A program made the position numbers and the translations under genes. 25,421 nucleotides of DNA from Phallusia fumigata. Taxonomy: Eukaryota > Chordata > Ascidiacea > Phlebobranchia > Ascidiidae. The notes under the pieces were generated by a model. It worked only from the letters and a program-made list of their open reading frames with translations. It made no database searches and was not told the origin of the DNA. Shown piece after piece: positions 9,493 through 21,658 of this stretch (position 1 is the first letter of the stretch; the number at the start of each line of letters is the position of its first letter). Location of the stretch: contig QXVZ01019921.1 in the NCBI GenBank assembly GCA_008931825.1, positions 1 through 25,421 on the forward strand, in the 5' to 3' direction.

Positions 9493-11327
9493 TTATGATC
9501 GGAGTTTTGCGAACGAACTCAATTTTGAGCAAAATAAGTTTGTTTCGTATGCGGATTACTCATAAATTATAAAAAAAGGATATTAATCCCGCAAAACGTA
9601 CGGGTCGTTTTTTTCTTCGTATTATTATATAATACTAGTGGCATAATGAAAGTTATTTTTGTCCAAAATTAGCAATCAGTGTTATTGCCTGTTTCTTTCT
9701 CTATGTGCACATAATCCTTGAAATTATGGACTTCAACCCCTTCTTACATTTTTAAATAGACATCTGCTACATCAGCGAAAGAGGTGGATTCTAAAATATC
9801 CCATGTCAGAACAGTCTACCAAGAGGTCAATGACAACCTAAGCATTCGAAACCCATAGAAAAAAAGAATATAACATACATAAAAAGGTGAGAATTTTGTT
9901 TCCCATACTTTTTACTGGATTTTCGCCACCCTGGCTTTAATTTTTGTTTTGCGTGCCACACGCCGTTCGGCCAGCTAGGAAAAAGCCAAGCTTGCTGCTG
10001 CATTGCAGTGTCTCTATAAATAACCAGGACCGTCACAGGTGCACTATCAAAAACGCTACACTAAGACATCGATGAATATGAATAACGGTTTATATTGAAG
10101 AAACGAAGATCCTTTCAACCGCCCTTTTAATGACACGAGCATTCCCACCTGGCGCAAGCCGAGAATCCCGGCTTTCTAAATGCAAACCCGAAAATACACC
10201 AAAACACACTTGGAATCTTGGGAGTGATAAAATAGGTGGCGTGTTTTTCGACTTCTCGATAGCGAGCTGCACTGTCCAGTACAAACAGGTCTTAAGTGCA
10301 TGAATAGATCGCCAGACAGACAGTTTGGCATTGTCACAGACTGTGACTTAAAAAATTGGGTTTTAGCAGCTGTATATTCGGAACACGACTATGAATGTGT
10401 TTTTTTCAGCAGTCGTATCAAGCAGACAAAGGTTTTGTTCAAAAGTCTCACCGGCAGTTCTGTGCTCTGTGCATTTGTGGCGACACCAGCCATGTATCTA
10501 ATTTTGGGGTAAATTTCTAACAGTAAACTACAAGCCCGTTGGGGGCAAGGTTATACCATAAGTGTGTCCACCCCCTTTAGCAAGGGGGGATAAAAGGCAA
10601 AACGTGGAAACCCTTTGACCGCACCAGGCGACGCCACTAATGTACAGTCACCGTTATCGCCAAAGTTTCTTTTTCGCGGCGACCAAGCTAAAACGTGAGG
10701 CAAGCGGTGACGTTCGCTCGCGGGGCGAAAGTTATAATATGTATAAAGACGTTACCAATGGGGCACGCTGCGACAAAAGGTGGGTGCACGTCTTCTGCGA
10801 AACACAGTTCTGTTCCGGGCAGCGTTTCTGCGATAACATTGCGACACAACAGTGATATATAGAAAAAGAATAGTATAGCTAGCATGTGATTTCGTCGGTC
10901 GCGAGTTTGGAAAAGAGCGTTGTACAGTAGTACGTAGTCTCGATGACTGGTATGATTTTGTTCACAATCTAAGGCAGCAGCTTGTCTCTACACGAAGATG
11001 GGGCACGTACAAAGAAGACACCGTCACACGGAAAGACACGTGTACACGTCAAGGGATGACTCATACGTCCACCAGACGCCTTCATGTACAACTCCTATGC
11101 GAAATAACGGTTGGTAGCAAGCCCATATGTTGAAGACGTTGGCTTCACAAAACTTTGTATCGTTGGAGCGTTGTAGGTTTTGGTTAAGAGACCCCAAAAA
11201 AGGGTAATCCAGTCCAGCACCAAGAGGTATATTAACTTGAAATGAACTTCTTATCACGCACAAACCTCACCACAGGTTCAGCGCAATGACAACACGAAAA
11301 AGCCAGAACCAAGTTTGTGTTTCGCTG
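9493..11327. other. Intergenic region between TSC22D and the myosin-like gene
   Basis: Holds the promoter side of the myosin-like gene and the 3' UTR of TSC22D, whose border I cannot place. Minus-strand ATTAAA candidates lie near 10131-10126 and 9935. A short G/C hairpin (CCCCCTT ... AAGGGGG, 10571-10588) is the only marked structure. Several 60-80 codon frames on both strands overlap one another and look random. The stretch at 10620-11327 is less AT-rich than its surroundings but shows no domain. Confidence 0.5.
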
Positions 11328-14300
11328 CTACGAATGCGTAACACGCGGCTCGGGAACTTTACCGCCTGACGTCACGGCGCTGGTTTGAACAAACGTCGAG
11401 TACGTGGGGGCGGGATTGGTCACGTGGGTTGGGGTCGCTGCTTGGAAAGTCTGCTGCGATTGGTTTAGCGCCGGTCCCGTATTCGTTGGGCTCGTTATGC
11501 CCGCCGCTACATTCGTAACCTGTTGCTGCTGCTGTTGCCTTGGCATAACCAGAGCGGTGGCTGGCTGCCCGACGGGTCTGACTTGAGGCGGCTGTGGTTG
11601 AAAGGGAGTCTGAGTTGGCGCATAACTACCAGCCAACGCGGCAGGTTGACCTTGGTACGTGCTTGGTTGCGTCGGAAGATGTTGAGTCACTTGCGCCTGT
11701 TGCTGTGAAGCGACCGTCAGCGTTGGCGCCTGTGCTTGGTAACCCTGTTGCCCGGGCGGCTGCGGATAAACCTGTTGTTGCTGTTGTTGTTGTTGTTGGA
11801 GCAGGGCCTGCATCTGCTGCTGCGTTATCTGTGGCTGCTGTGGGACTGACACGGGTTGATATAAGGGCTGCTGCTGCTGCTGCTGTTGAAACTGCGATGG
11901 GACGGTGGTCGCAGCCGGGAGTGCACCGGGCTTCTGAGCGAGGTTCGCATTCGCTGACTGCTGTTGGCCTTGTTGCTGCAGAATAGGGATACTTCCCTGC
12001 GCTGTGATGAGAGCGGGATTCTGGAAAAAATTTCTTGTATTAATATTCACAAGAGTTGGATGTGGCCAACAAAGAAGACGGTTGCGGCTGTGACGGTAAA
12101 CGGCAAGATACTTCAAAGACATTTGCATTAGGCGACAGACCTTTTGGAAAATACGTTGGTACAAACCCGACCTGAACGATATGCAAGTGCTACTCGTTTG
12201 TTTGTCAGAATGTTTTTTCTCATGTGTTAAGGCGTCTTTAATGGCGAATAGAAATCTTTCTCCGCGCAGGGCTTTGCAGGTAAATTTAAACATTTCGTGG
12301 GTTCCTCAAATCCCCTGTCAAACTTTATGAAGACAATGTTCGACGATTCATTTTATTCAGCCCAACTTAACAACATAAGTTGTGATTCAAATCGGCCCCA
12401 AAGAAGTTTTTGACAATTGGTTACGTTTTCTGAGGAACCTCCGCAAAGGTATACCTGGTTTGTTTGGAAAGCAACCTTGAACGCACAAATGTTTGTGACA
12501 TGTTCGCTGTCTAGCATTGGATCCGAAAACGTACCAAAGCAGATTTAAGGACACTATAGACAGCAGTGTCAAGTGCAGCGGTTGGCTCGACTAGCACTTA
12601 TCACAGATCACAGAGCAAACACAAGCGACAGCAAGGAACAACGCCAGATCAATGAATAACCGAGATGCAATGTCAAGAAAACATATCTTTTGTTTACTTC
12701 ATAAAAATGCTTGTGAACGGACTGAGTACATCACCTATACATATCACCTAACATGAATTGACACACATCGCATGCATATATCGTACTTACCAAATGCATG
12801 GGCTGTAACTGTATGCTTCCCGTGTTGGCGGCGGGCTGTTGTGCGTAACCGTGGTGAATCGTAGGGTCTGTGAAAAGGCGTAAGGTCGTGATAGGTTTAA
12901 ATTTCTTCAACGTCGTTAATACTTGTTTATTAAGATAAAGGTGAAATTCATGTACATTTTGAAGTTCGTTCAAATATATGCCGAAATGTTTATGCATACA
13001 ACTGCTGTCTAACTGAAACCACGGCTGTAAACTATTAGGCAGTAGAAAATGTCAAGTGCTTGTTTTAAATGCAAAATACCACTTGAACACGTTGTACATG
13101 GTATCATGCTGGGCATCTATGAACTTGCTTCTTTAAAAGAACATAGTATGTAGCAAATATACATGAGCAAAAAGGTGTTCGATGGCGTGATGCTTTTACA
13201 AGTGTGAAAGTTTTTCCCTTAAAAGTCTATGAGTACTTTTTCCTGATTTTTGCACGAGTTTAACCTCTATGAGTCTATGAGCAAGTTGTGCCTACTTGTT
13301 GGAGCGGTTGCCAATGGTTGGTGTGTTGGTGTGACTTGGTTCGGTGTTTGAGCAGCAATGTCAAGTGACTGAATGCCTTGGATTGGCAAATTGTACCCGG
13401 GAATGGTGGCCTGCAAGTTTAAAATTTTGTTTATTTTCTTGCTAATTTCACTTTAAGAACTGGTAGAGAAAACACACAACAATTACGATCACTTGATCTG
13501 TATAAGTTTTGGAGTGAATTTGGGCCATAACAAAGTAAAGTGCCCTTAAATTATAGTATTTTTAAACACCCGTTTACTGCAATTTAAAATCATTTAAATT
13601 ATACATAATTGACAAACAACATCTGTCCAGTTTCATATCCAGTAGTAAGGCGAATGTTGACAAAAATAATTTTCAGCACATCAGCCAATAAGAGGCTATA
13701 AAAATGGTACGACTAAAACCTAGAGATAAATAATGACTCAACTCAAATAATGACCAAAAAATAGTTTTGTCACTTTGAGAAAGACCAGATATAACACTGG
13801 TGGTAAATGGGCAATCATCTGGCCACAGAACAAACATTATGAGCTTCACGATTTACTCGGTACACACAAGTGCACCCATTATGTTACGAAAAGCAAACTT
13901 CATCACCACATTCCTTGGTATGGACTAGGATACAAACTACAAAGACATCTAGGAGAATTTGCTAGATATGTTGGCTATCTTGCAGTACGCAGAGGCCATT
14001 CCAATGCAATATACATTGAGTTTAATTTTGAATGTGGGTCTATGTATTAGTGATCTACACTCCACACTGTAGGCATGAATATTTTATACTGTATTAGTTT
14101 ATTCAATTGTCTGTGAAAAATAACTGGCTCTCTAGGATGTCCAGGAAAAGTTTTGGGCTACATCTTGCACACAGAACAGGGTTTAAATCTACAAGTAGAT
14201 CGAACACATGCTTACCTGGGTTGGCTGGAGTGAATTACATTTCTGTGGTTGGGTGATAGCCTAAAAAGAGAGACAGGAGTAACCAAGGGTTTTAAAGGTC

Positions 14301-17300
14301 ACGGGCATGTATAGATTATTTATGATCCAGGGATGTAGATGTAACAACAGTAAACTTTGTGACCTAATTATTGAGCTTGCCTGCTTTTTTCATGGAATAT
14401 TTGCCATTGACACAGATTAGTATACACATGCAGCAAAAAATGTTAAAATCGTCTTAATTTGGATGTTGAAACTTTGCATAATATGCAAATTACACATGTT
14501 AAGCTACCTCAATTATCGTGTTCAGGTCATTATGGTGATTCACACCATATTAATGTTTGGTAACTGTACTATTTAAGACTAGTGAATTCATTACTGTTTT
14601 GGTGTTAAGTTTATTTACTGCTTGGGTAGAGTGACAGCTTAAGCCTGGGATTACATCAATCAAATAAAAATTTAACTACAACTTTAACAACAGATAGTTT
14701 GAAACAAAAAGAAAATGAAACAAAATAACATCTTTTGTACCCGAAGCCAACTTGTTAATATTCTTCAACAAAAAATAAATATTTAAAAAAACATACTTTC
14801 AAATTTGTCAGGACTGGTGAAATTAACTAAAAATTCATATTCACAGCATTTCATAAATGTGCAGAAAACCATTAACTCACCTGCTTGGTTAAAACTTGCT
14901 GCACAGCATTGTATTGCTCTGGAGTGAGAACTCCCTTTAGCAAATCATTTTCTTTTTTCATTTTCAGATTGTCATCTTGCAGTTCAACTATTTTTTCCTT
15001 TAGTTCATCTACCTCATCCCTTACTGCCAGCATCAAATGCTTTTTTACCAGGTCCTAAATGTTGGAGACAAAAAAGTGTCACTTAACCAAAATTGCTTTT
15101 GTAGGGTTGCTTTTTGAACACACAAGATGTCTAAATTTCGTGTGAACTTTTTTATGTGCAATAACAAATTTGGTAAGATTGTTGTGCAAATAGGTCCAGT
15201 TCAACTGACCAACCCATGAAAATCTGTTTGTGTTGGACAAACAAATAATGATCAAATCACATGCCAGTACTCTCTAAAGGTCAACATAAGCTACAATGAC
15301 ATACCATAGCAGCTTCTATCTTGTTGTCGATTCGAACATTGCGAGCTGAAGAACTGAAACAAAATTGCAATTTGTTTATCTAACAAGTTTAAAAAGTGTG
15401 TTTTTTTATCCCAGACACCTGTTGATCTTGCCTTAATGGATGCCCAATGATGCCCTGTGAAATCTTTATCTGTTTTTATGCCACATTTTGGAACATTTTG
15501 CCAAATTGATGTTTTTTGTGTTGATGTGAAATTAATACAATACCACACAATTTTAGCAAAACCTTTGAACCACAGCATAAAACCATTCTAAGGTAATTAA
15601 AGGCAATGGAATGTACAGCCAATGAATGTATGCAGCACTAATTCAATACATGAACCAAAAACAGTAACTAGAAAAAAATCACATGACAACAAATGGGGAT
15701 ATTTGGACTGTTTGTATGGCAAAAAGCAGAAAGAAGAAAGATACTCACAGAAGGTTCCGCAAAACAAACTCAGTAGAAGGAGATAACAAAGGAAAACCAT
15801 AGAGAATGCTAAAGAGATGGTAGAAAGTAGTTCACACAAAACAAATCTTTTTTAAGTTTTTTAGAGAATTAAGAAGAAAATAGAAATAATGAAGAACTGT
15901 TACAGGAGTTTAATGTTAACACCAGTTTTATAAAAGGATTTCAAAACTGAAACTGGCTGTTGTTTGATGTTAACCAAGTGTAACAGACTGTTAATTTTGC
16001 AATTAAATGGATTTCATTTTACAACCTATTGTAGGCATGTTTTTGCAGACAGCTTTTGGGATTTCGAAACAGTTAACATAGGTGAATAAATATCTGTCCA
16101 ACAGTAAAAGATAAGTCGTAGGTTTCAAGTGCAATTTCTAATGAAGGTCATTTGGAACCTTTATTTAGCTTCACAAAGCCTTGTACTGAAGCAGGCTTAT
16201 TGGCAAGGTTTTTGTTGGTGCAAAAATGAAACAGTTAAAGCTAAAAGCCCAACCCAACATCTTACCCTTCGTCTTCTGAAGTATTCAGATCAACATATGA
16301 CTGGATTGCACTTTTGATAACATCTTGTCCTGATGCTTCAGTCCTAATAAAAAATGAAATTGAAAGTAATTTTATTTGTGGTAATGTGTGCTTGATGTGA
16401 CCTAAATTGACTATTTTAGGTTTACATTTTATTCTCAACTATCGAGGAATACCAATTCACTCAAGCATTGCAAATTCTAAGGAATGGTTGGCATAATTGG
16501 ACATTTAAACAAACTTATACCTTTCTTCTAAGCTGGGTCTTCTGTTCTCTTCGACATTTTCATTAAGTGGTTTAACATTGGTTAGTCTCTTGCGCGTTTC
16601 AAGGTCATAGTTCACAGATGATGTGCTAGCGGAGTGTTGGACAGAGCTAGCAATAGCAGCACTGTGATGTGAGTCACGATAAACAGAAGAGCTGCTATCT
16701 GAATGTTGCAAGCTATATGAACTTGAACTTGATGGCACAGATGTAGCAGACATTGACGCAGGCAAATTGTTAGCAGAATGCATTTGGTGTTCATGGAAAT
16801 TCAAACGTGTATCACTTGCAGAATGAGCCACAAACGCCAAACTTGGGGACTGTGAGTCAAAGTAGTCATAGCATGTCCATCTTGCTCGCTCACGCTTGAC
16901 GGGTTGAAAGCTTTCGCGCTTAACCACTTTGTAAACTCGAGAGGCACCACCCTTCGCAAGCGAGCCGCTCGTACTTGCAGTGACTTTGCTTCCAACAGAA
17001 GAGGTGGTGGCAATCGTGTCAGCGGTGTGGGATGCTTGGGACGAGCAACCTACAACTTTGGTGGGTGCTTTGGTTTGTGCAGATTGAGGAACATGAGGTA
17101 GAGAAGGTGTTTTATCTGTCAATGAAGATTCCTTTGCATCCACTACAGGAGTACTAGCAGGTGACTTCTAAAAAAGTAGATAAGACCAGCTTAAAAGTCA
17201 TAAGTGAAAGTTACAGACCACACTGTGATAAAAAAGGGGTAAGTTATCACTATGGTGGTCTGGTTTACATTTAGTCAGATAATTTAACTTAATTAGGTCA

Positions 17301-18688
17301 ACATCTGCGCGATTATAGTCTACACATTAAGAGACATTCAGTATGCAATAGTATTTGATTTTTGCAATATATCATAATGCTTTATTTTAATTTTGATTGA
17401 TATGGATATTGTCACCTGACACCTTTGTTCAAGTAAAGCATTTGAAAAGCTAAACTTACAACAAGGTCTTTCTTTTGCTCGTTGTCCTTCAAGTCCAATT
17501 GTCCAGTCTGGGAGTGGTTGACCATCACATTCTGAATTGCAAACATTCTTGATATTGAAAGCATATATTATTGGCCTGAAGTAAATTTTCTCAATGGCTA
17601 AATTGTTCTTACAGTTAAAAAACAGGAATTTTATAAATGTGTATCAGTCTTTAATATAATTGATCATCGCCAGCTGCAATAGAATTGTCATCCTTAAAAT
17701 TTAACACAAACACATACAAAAATGTTTTTCCAACCATGTAATACAGTAAGTCACAAACATTTACTTGTGTTGTTGACTTTACTCCCCCGCTCTTCATTGA
17801 CCCATCCAAGGCATTGGTCACCACAGTACCTGGACCAGACATTGATTGAGGCACTCCATCTTGCACTGTCGTATTCAGTGTGTCTTCAGAGGCTGAACTT
17901 TCCTGATCATGGTCGATGTCGGTTGTACGAGAGTACGAAATGTCTGAATAAGATGTGTGGGACTCATCCAACTCATCAGCACTCTCTTCCCCGTCACCTG
18001 GGTCTTTCACACTAGTTATTTGAAATCCCTTCTTTTTTGGTGGCTGTTGTGTTGCTGGGGCTTGCAGGGGTTGATGGGTAACTTGCCTGTATGTAAGTAG
18101 CAAGGGTTGTGTAAAATGCATTGTACTTGTGGCACTGGTTATGTTTAAAATTTGGATGTCTGAACTAAAGGGCATGTAAACAAAAAAATGAATACTAGGA
18201 ACAAATGGGTGACTCCTATTGTCACAAAATACTTATGCAAAATACTTACATTGTATCAACTACCAAAATATGAAACTTCTAAGTGACTTACTTTGTTAAA
18301 TATTGCTTTTTTCAAAATTTTACATTTTGGGGCTCTGTGTGCGAACTGATGGGTAAATTAGAAAAAATGTTGACAGTGCACAACTTTAGACATGCATTTA
18401 TCATGTGTGAAAATTTGAAGAAATTTGAATGACTCTTTCTTGACCAAAACGTGGGAACAAGCTAGCATTCGGAAAAATATTTTCATTTATGCATTTGGTG
18501 GTGTTGGTTCCAATTACCCACCCAGATAAGGGATCCAAATACTCCTGGTTAAAGTTGTGTTTGTCATTGCCTGTAACAGTTGAATTTTCCGGGTGAACTG
18601 CTGTTGCACTGGTCTCAAGGACACCTTGTGAAGGTTGCAATGCTGAATTGCCATTTTGAGTACCAAGCTCTTTTTTGTGTGGTTCCAT
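11328..18688 (-). CDS. TSC22 domain family protein, long isoform
   Basis: Twelve coding exons, all phases consistent: 18688-18522, 18086-17765, 17531-17460, 17167-16521, 16343-16266, 15353-15305, 15054-14881, 14260-14216, 13410-13296, 12867-12791 and 12020-11328 (stop), with the start at 18688. (The listed blocks number eleven; I see no other exon.) The product is about 812 aa. Residues about 70-95 carry the long-isoform box KKKGFQITSV ... DELDESHT. Residues about 245-275 carry the second box, RVYKVVKRESF ... RARWTCYDYFD. The TSC box spans about 430-503: IDNKIEAAMDLVKKHLMLAV, then a leucine zipper (EVDELKEKIVELQ ... LLKGVL). About 309 residues of Q/P/T-rich sequence follow. The family forms dimers through the zipper and, in long forms, works with NRBP1 and WNK/OSR1 in cell-volume and growth control. 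I infer the same setting here. The start ATG lies 31 nt inside the first exon, after a stop-containing leader. Which vertebrate paralogue it matches is not decided. Confidence 0.93.
11515..11890 (-). repeat. Polyglutamine-coding CAG/CAA runs in the TSC22D tail
   Basis: Within the last exon, CAA/CAG runs encode glutamine tracts: about 11519-11537 (QQQQQQ), about 11772-11799 (nine Q) and about 11864-11889 (seven to eight Q). Mixed CAG and CAA codons argue for selection on glutamine and not for a young pure microsatellite. Length variation between individuals would be expected. Confidence 0.85.
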
Positions 18689-18718
18689 TGGGTTTATAAC
18701 TTTATGATGTCACAACCC

Positions 18719-18721
18719 CTG
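18719..18721 (-). promoter_or_regulatory. Splice acceptor ahead of the TSC22D start: 5' UTR intron or trans-splice site
   Basis: TTTCACAG|GGGTTGTGACATC on the minus strand puts an acceptor 31 nt upstream of the ATG, with in-frame stops between. No upstream donor is obvious. Either a 5' UTR exon lies farther right, or this is a spliced-leader acceptor, which many tunicate genes use. Confidence 0.45.
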
Positions 18722-19487
18722 TGAAATCAGCGCAAACCAATATAGTGACTGTATCGCAGTCCATTTCCAAATTCAGCTGGCAACTGAATTATTTCAGTCA
18801 CATGCACATTAGTATAAATTATGCCATCATTCTCTGTAGGCAGAAAATAAAAAATTACAAAATATGTTAAATGTGTCCCATTTAAAAGGCAGTCACCAAC
18901 AAGGTTACATACCTTTCTGTTAACAACAAATAAATTAAATTAGGAAAGAAGAAAAAGTCTTATTTATCAAGGGCTGTGCAATTACAAAAGGCCACACAAC
19001 ATTTCATCTTTACATCATCGAAGAAAAGTTCATCAACCACAACAACCTGCTGGACAACGAAAACTGTATTTCTCATTCTAATGCTAAATCATTTTAACTA
19101 ACATTTCCAGCTGAAAATTTTTTTCAGTATTTAGTGGTAACAGACCAGATGATTTGGTTCTGTTACTGTGCATAAACACAGACCATCAAACAAGGTGCAA
19201 TTCAAGACAGCACACAGTTCTTTTATGCCTGCTAAACCATAATATCTTATTGACCTATCAAGAAAATCACGTCTAAGTTCCCAAAACTATACAACACTTT
19301 GACACTAAAAGTGTAGTGTAAAAATTTAGATCAGGTTTTAACACCAGAACCTGGGTGCTTTTTCAGGTTATAAAATTACCAGACAAAAAAGACAGATTTA
19401 AGAAATACTGGGCTGTATTTTGGTAGACCTATTTGACTGTAGACTGCCTAATGGCTTATAAATTACACTTTAATGTACAGTTTATAC
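18722..19487. other. Intergenic sequence upstream of TSC22D
   Basis: AT-rich and unique in the window. I see no exon, RNA gene or repeat that can be supported. It should hold part of the TSC22D promoter or its first intron. Confidence 0.45.
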
Positions 19488-20813
19488 GCACCTCATAGCA
19501 GACTGTTCCTTACACTAATAACACAGTATCGTAACAGAAAATCCCACCTAAAAGCAAGCAAGAATTTCATTTCTGCATCAATGGTGGACAGAAATTGGAA
19601 AACCTATTCTCCCCAGCACTGCTGCTGTGTAACAGTCATAGGCAGTCAGCCTTACTATTCCGGGGTCAAAGGTAATTTTTAATCATCTTTGCGAGCAGTG
19701 ATGCATAAAAGCTAGCCTCCACCCATCCACTTTCGAAATGACCTGCGTGTTATAACCTTTTTCGCACATTTGCTGTTTAAATGGGTCTAATTTTATACAG
19801 GGAAGATAAAAAAATTTTCGCTTGTTTTGGATGCGCTCTACTAAAAAGTTCTACTATCCTAATACAATGACGTATTCTTTCAACAATAATTTAGCACCCA
19901 ACAACAATCGTCCATGCTGTTTATGACGTAACATGTGATTAAGCGGGGAATTGTGTTTTTAACATTTTTGATGTCTTAAGACGTGTCGACAGCGCCGGCT
20001 AGTTATCTCGCCCCAAATTTCCATGCGGCGTTTTGATCATCATAATTATTATGTCGTTTTCTCGGTGTTTTGGAAAGCTTTATCTCTTTTATCTCTTCGA
20101 GAGTTAAATCAGTGTTGCAAGATGTTAACCGATCAGGTCGAATTGAGGCGAAACTAGACAAACCAAACGGTCCAAAATCGCTCTGCAATGCTCGTAGACT
20201 ATTTTCCGATTGCAGAAAGGTTTGAACCTTCTGTGTGACGACACCAGAATGAAGACAAAAGTTATGCTGCCAGGTTGGACCAAGTGTAATATTGCAAATT
20301 ATCGTTTTTGACAAAAGCAAAAAATCGCCGCAAATCACTAAATAACAAACAGCAAAATCAATTTGTTTCGATAAATACAAGGTAAAACGTCAATTAGGTG
20401 ATTAATGCGTCAAATATGGCTTTTACTGAAAATTATCAATTACAGAATTATTGTAAAACATGAAAAACGCTAGTGGCCCCCTCTGCCATGTTTTTTATCA
20501 AAACGGCGAGTTTCGGGGCTGATCCTCTGTTCCGACATAGAAACGAACGCCATAAGTACATTACCAAAAGAACGCGATCGTTTAAACAAAAGCCAAGTTT
20601 TGCACTTGTGCACATCTAGGCCTGTCCCCAGTCTCTCCCTGTACTGTGATTCCCCGCTATGTTCAGCCTTGATCCACAGTACCCTTAACCTTTTGCGCTT
20701 CACAGCATCCCAGCATTGCGTAGCTAATTGTAGCTTGGATTGTTTTGCCACGACTTCTTTCACCAAGTAGAGTCACTCAACTCCAACATTATCCATCAAA
20801 AGTGACCAAACTA
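19488..20813. repeat. Imperfect 1.33-kb direct repeat, copy 1
   Basis: Matches 21659-23055 with many substitutions and small indels, roughly a few percent by eye (for example around 19806-19850, 19990-20040 and 20180). The second copy begins exactly after the N at 21658. Two minus-strand frames here (20380-20003 and 20766-20470) look briefly protein-like. In the other copy the first is frameshifted and the second interrupted by a stop, so neither is called as a gene. Confidence 0.9.
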
Positions 20814-20843
20814 GATACTACATACTATGTCTATGTAGTATCT
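20813..20843. repeat. 12-bp-arm hairpin at the breakpoint between the two copies
   Basis: AGATACTACATA (20813-20824) and TATGTAGTATCT (20832-20843) are exact reverse complements with a 7-nt loop. The hairpin sits at the very point where this copy stops matching the other (after ccaaacta). A GGCGCAATGG word resembling a tRNA A box follows at 20846-20855. This suggests the end of an inserted element. Confidence 0.55.
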
Positions 20844-21657
20844 GTGGCGCAATGGTAGCTTTTTCATCTTGTTCTTTATTCTGTGCCGTGAATTCACACT
20901 TACACGCAAGTGTAACAATTAAATCTACAGCCCACGCAGCACTTTGCATGGTTTTGTGTGTGTACTGCACAACTGATTTTATTGAAATTTATAAACACAA
21001 CACTATAATTTTCACATATGTCCTAAAGTCGATACATTTGCCAATGTGCATTTGGTTACGAACAGATCACTTGCTGTAGTTATTTTTCAGGGGTTGGGTT
21101 AGGTGTTACTTTTGATGTGTGCCCCGGATCGCGACGAAGCCAATGCCGACAATGCCACCGTTTGGCGAAACGCCACACCTGCGCTGTTTATGTGATTTTA
21201 TTGCAGTTTTGCCTCTACTTTTTTGTTTGTTTGTTTGTTTGACTTCTTTTTTATTCCATTTTTTACATTACGGTAATGTAAAATTTCTGTCATTGTAATA
21301 TCGCTTTTTTTGTGTTATGTTATGTTGTGTTTTTTTTCTGCACTCCTTCCTTCGGCGCCCTGAAACTATCCGACAGGGTTTCTTTCGGTGGTTTCTTTTC
21401 CTGTCGAACCCCACTCTCTTTCCTAGAACGAGTGGTAGTATAGGAGCCCCCTCAACTGGCCCCACCAACGTCCCCCCCCCAGTCGAGTTTCTCACATTGC
21501 GCCAAAACTCACTCTCTTGTGAGTCCCCGACACATAACGCCTTGTAATGACGGTGTAGCGGGAGCGCGTGCCACCTTGATCCACCAATTGTGCCCTCCAT
21601 TTTTTTCGCGCCTTATAACGTCTCAACGTTGCGCAGCTATTTCCGGCTTGGTGATTG
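20844..21657. mobile_element. Copy-specific segment, possible insertion
   Basis: Present after copy 1 but absent at the matching position of copy 2 (23056 on). It begins at a hairpin and includes a (TTTG)n run (about 21222-21240). It also has a 23-nt palindrome, TTTTACATTAC-G-GTAATGTAAAA (21261-21283), poly-T tracts and a GC-richer end (21340-21600). A 110-codon minus-strand frame (21600-21268) shows no domain. The right end is lost at the N, so neither terminal repeats nor a target duplication can be tested. It could also be divergent allelic sequence. Confidence 0.35.
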
Positions 21658-21658
21658 N
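21658..21658. other. Single N, contig join 3
   Basis: The base after it starts a second copy of sequence first seen at 19488. A haplotype or overlap join is the simplest reading. Confidence 0.87.

Noticed and set aside
11594..11986. 130-codon plus-strand frame opposite the TSC22D tail
   Set aside because: It is the antisense of the Q-rich exon. The low-complexity alanine/valine composition is a by-product of CAG/CAA repeats.
13775..14050. 91-codon plus-strand frame inside a TSC22D intron
   Set aside because: No recognised domain and no support from splice sites. Length is compatible with chance, although a decayed transposon fragment cannot be excluded.
15751..15790. Possible alternative first exon for a short TSC22D isoform (hydrophobic MVFLCYLLLL start)
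   Set aside because: Its GTGAGT donor would leave phase 1, while the TSC-box exon needs phase 2, so splicing would be out of frame.
20003..20380. 125-codon minus-strand open frame in repeat copy 1
   Set aside because: The end of the frame looks protein-like, but the second copy loses one base (near 22334) and shifts frame. No splice signals or family match were seen.
20470..20766. 98-codon minus-strand frame with a plausible donor near 20690
   Set aside because: The other copy has an in-frame TAA (ACG TAA near 22961) and further changes, and no domain is recognisable.
20838..20910. tRNA gene suggested by GGCGCAATGGTAGC
   Set aside because: Only an A-box-like word is present. No matching anticodon stem or clear B box can be folded, so it is at most a relic.
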